Shown here: positions 63,595 to 64,000 of the stretch, piece after piece
Position numbering within the stretch: the first letter of the stretch is position 1
Layout of the letters: each line of letters begins with the position of its first letter
Assembly: GCF_029360725.1 (NCBI RefSeq)
Contig: NZ_JARKMY010000002.1
Coordinates: forward strand, 372,001-436,000
DNA: 64,000 nt
Direction: 5' to 3'
Source of the DNA: Chryseolinea sp. H1M3-3
Lineage (GTDB): Bacteria; Bacteroidota; Bacteroidia; Cytophagales; Cyclobacteriaceae
Translations under genes and position numbers: made by a program
The notes under the pieces: model-generated
Databases searched by the model: none
Told to the model about the DNA's origin: nothing
What the model saw: the letters and a program-made list of their open reading frames with translations, nothing else

Positions 63595-64000
63595 ATGGCG
63601 TTATTAAGACAATCTAATTGGCCCGCGTCGAGAGGATCATTGTTATCGGATTTTCTCGATGATGAAAAGTTTTTCAACTTTCCAACTGTTGCCACCAGAA
63701 CAATACCCGCGGTAAATGTTAAGGAATCTCACAAAGCGTATGATGTGGAAGTGTTAGCGCCTGGGTTCAATAAAGATGACTTTAATATTTCACTTGAGAA
63801 CAATATGCTAACCATAGCTGCAGAAAACAAAAAGGAAGAGGCAAAGACCGACATCAACTATACCCGTCGGGAATTTGAGTACAGGTCGTTCTCCCGGTCC
63901 TTCAGTTTACCAAACAACATAAACGAGGACGGCATTGACGCAAAATATGAGAACGGCATCTTGCGCTTGACATTGCAAAAAAAGAATCTTAAAACGGACA
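63595..64000 (+). CDS. Hsp20/alpha-crystallin small heat-shock protein, 3' truncated
   Basis: Open frame from ATG 63595 to the window end, 135 codons, with no stop. MALLRQSNWP starts the N-terminal arm; the alpha-crystallin domain begins at TIPAVNVKESHKAYDVEVLAPGF, continues through LTIAAENKKEE and YRSFSRSFSLPNNI, and reaches YENGILRLTLQKK, the end of the domain. Only the C-terminal tail is lost. Holds unfolding proteins in an ATP-independent manner. Confidence 0.93.
   Translation, partial: MALLRQSNWPASRGSLLSDFLDDEKFFNFPTVATRTIPAVNVKESHKAYDVEVLAPGFNKDDFNISLENNMLTIAAENKKEEAKTDINYTRREFEYRSFSRSFSLPNNINEDGIDAKYENGILRLTLQKKNLKTD

Overview
The window is a chromosomal segment from a member of the Bacteroidota, most likely of the order Cytophagales. 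The evidence is: almost no Shine-Dalgarno sequences; frequent TTG and GTG starts; several promoters of the Bacteroidota type (TTTG, 18-20 nt, TAnnTTTG); many exported lipoproteins and outer-membrane barrels; an IPExxxVDY-family protein between acpP and pyk; a fused E1 alpha/beta dehydrogenase; and a GIN-domain secreted protein. No rRNA, complete insertion sequence, prophage or CRISPR array is visible. Two tRNA genes are present: Ser-GGA, and Arg-ACG.

Layout. 1-5.3 kb: a tripartite RND efflux operon (TolC-type channel cut by the window edge, lipoprotein adaptor, inner-membrane pump). 5.4-8 kb: two tandem membrane-anchored metallophosphoesterases. 8-12.2 kb: a gluconokinase-type sugar kinase, a DoxX protein, a small membrane protein, an RRM RNA-binding protein, a GIN-domain protein and a 34-residue membrane ORF. 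12.3-16.9 kb: outer-membrane genes on the minus strand (helix-hairpin-helix protein, a coupled PorV/FadL-like barrel, a BamA/TamA-like protein). 16.9-22.5 kb: housekeeping genes lgt, nadE, rnc, fabF and acpP. 22.5-28.5 kb: IPExxxVDY protein, pyk, rqcH, a metallo-beta-lactamase-fold hydrolase, a small conserved protein and miaA. 28.4-35.3 kb: a surface-glycan cluster (glycosyltransferases, Wzx-like flippase, DegT-type aminotransferase, NeuD/PglD-like acetyltransferase, WecF-like transferase). 35.4-42.9 kb: ruvC, a GT2, a GAF-SpoIIE phosphatase, a NodB deacetylase, a MurG-like transferase, dgkA, a TatD nuclease, asparaginase and tRNA-Ser. 43.3-45.6 kb: an ExbB-X-ExbD-ExbD energy-transduction operon. 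45.6-55.3 kb: UMF1-type transporter, AMP nucleosidase, orphan HsdR-N nuclease-like protein, alanine dehydrogenase, fused E1 dehydrogenase, lipoproteins, a LuxE-like protein, an outer-membrane barrel and tRNA-Arg. 55.3-62.6 kb: a repeat-rich gap, a small lipoprotein, a deacetylase and a minus-strand run of two Tat-exported Gfo/Idh/MocA oxidoreductases with a PVC-type heme protein. 62.6-63.6 kb: a gap without a convincing gene. 63.6 kb to the end: a truncated Hsp20 gene.

The most interesting points are: an apparent swap of the two Mg/thiamine-diphosphate ligands (Asp...Asn changed to Asn...Asp at the same 29-residue spacing) in the fused E1 dehydrogenase; a helix-hairpin-helix domain on an outer-membrane barrel translationally coupled to a PorV-like barrel; a compact cassette resembling WecE, WecD and WecF for a 4-acetamido-4,6-dideoxy sugar with a left-handed beta-helix enzyme in the WecD position; a large insert in Lgt; and a Tat-exported oxidoreductase/heme-protein operon. 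None of these is proven to be a new system; each is given below with a test.
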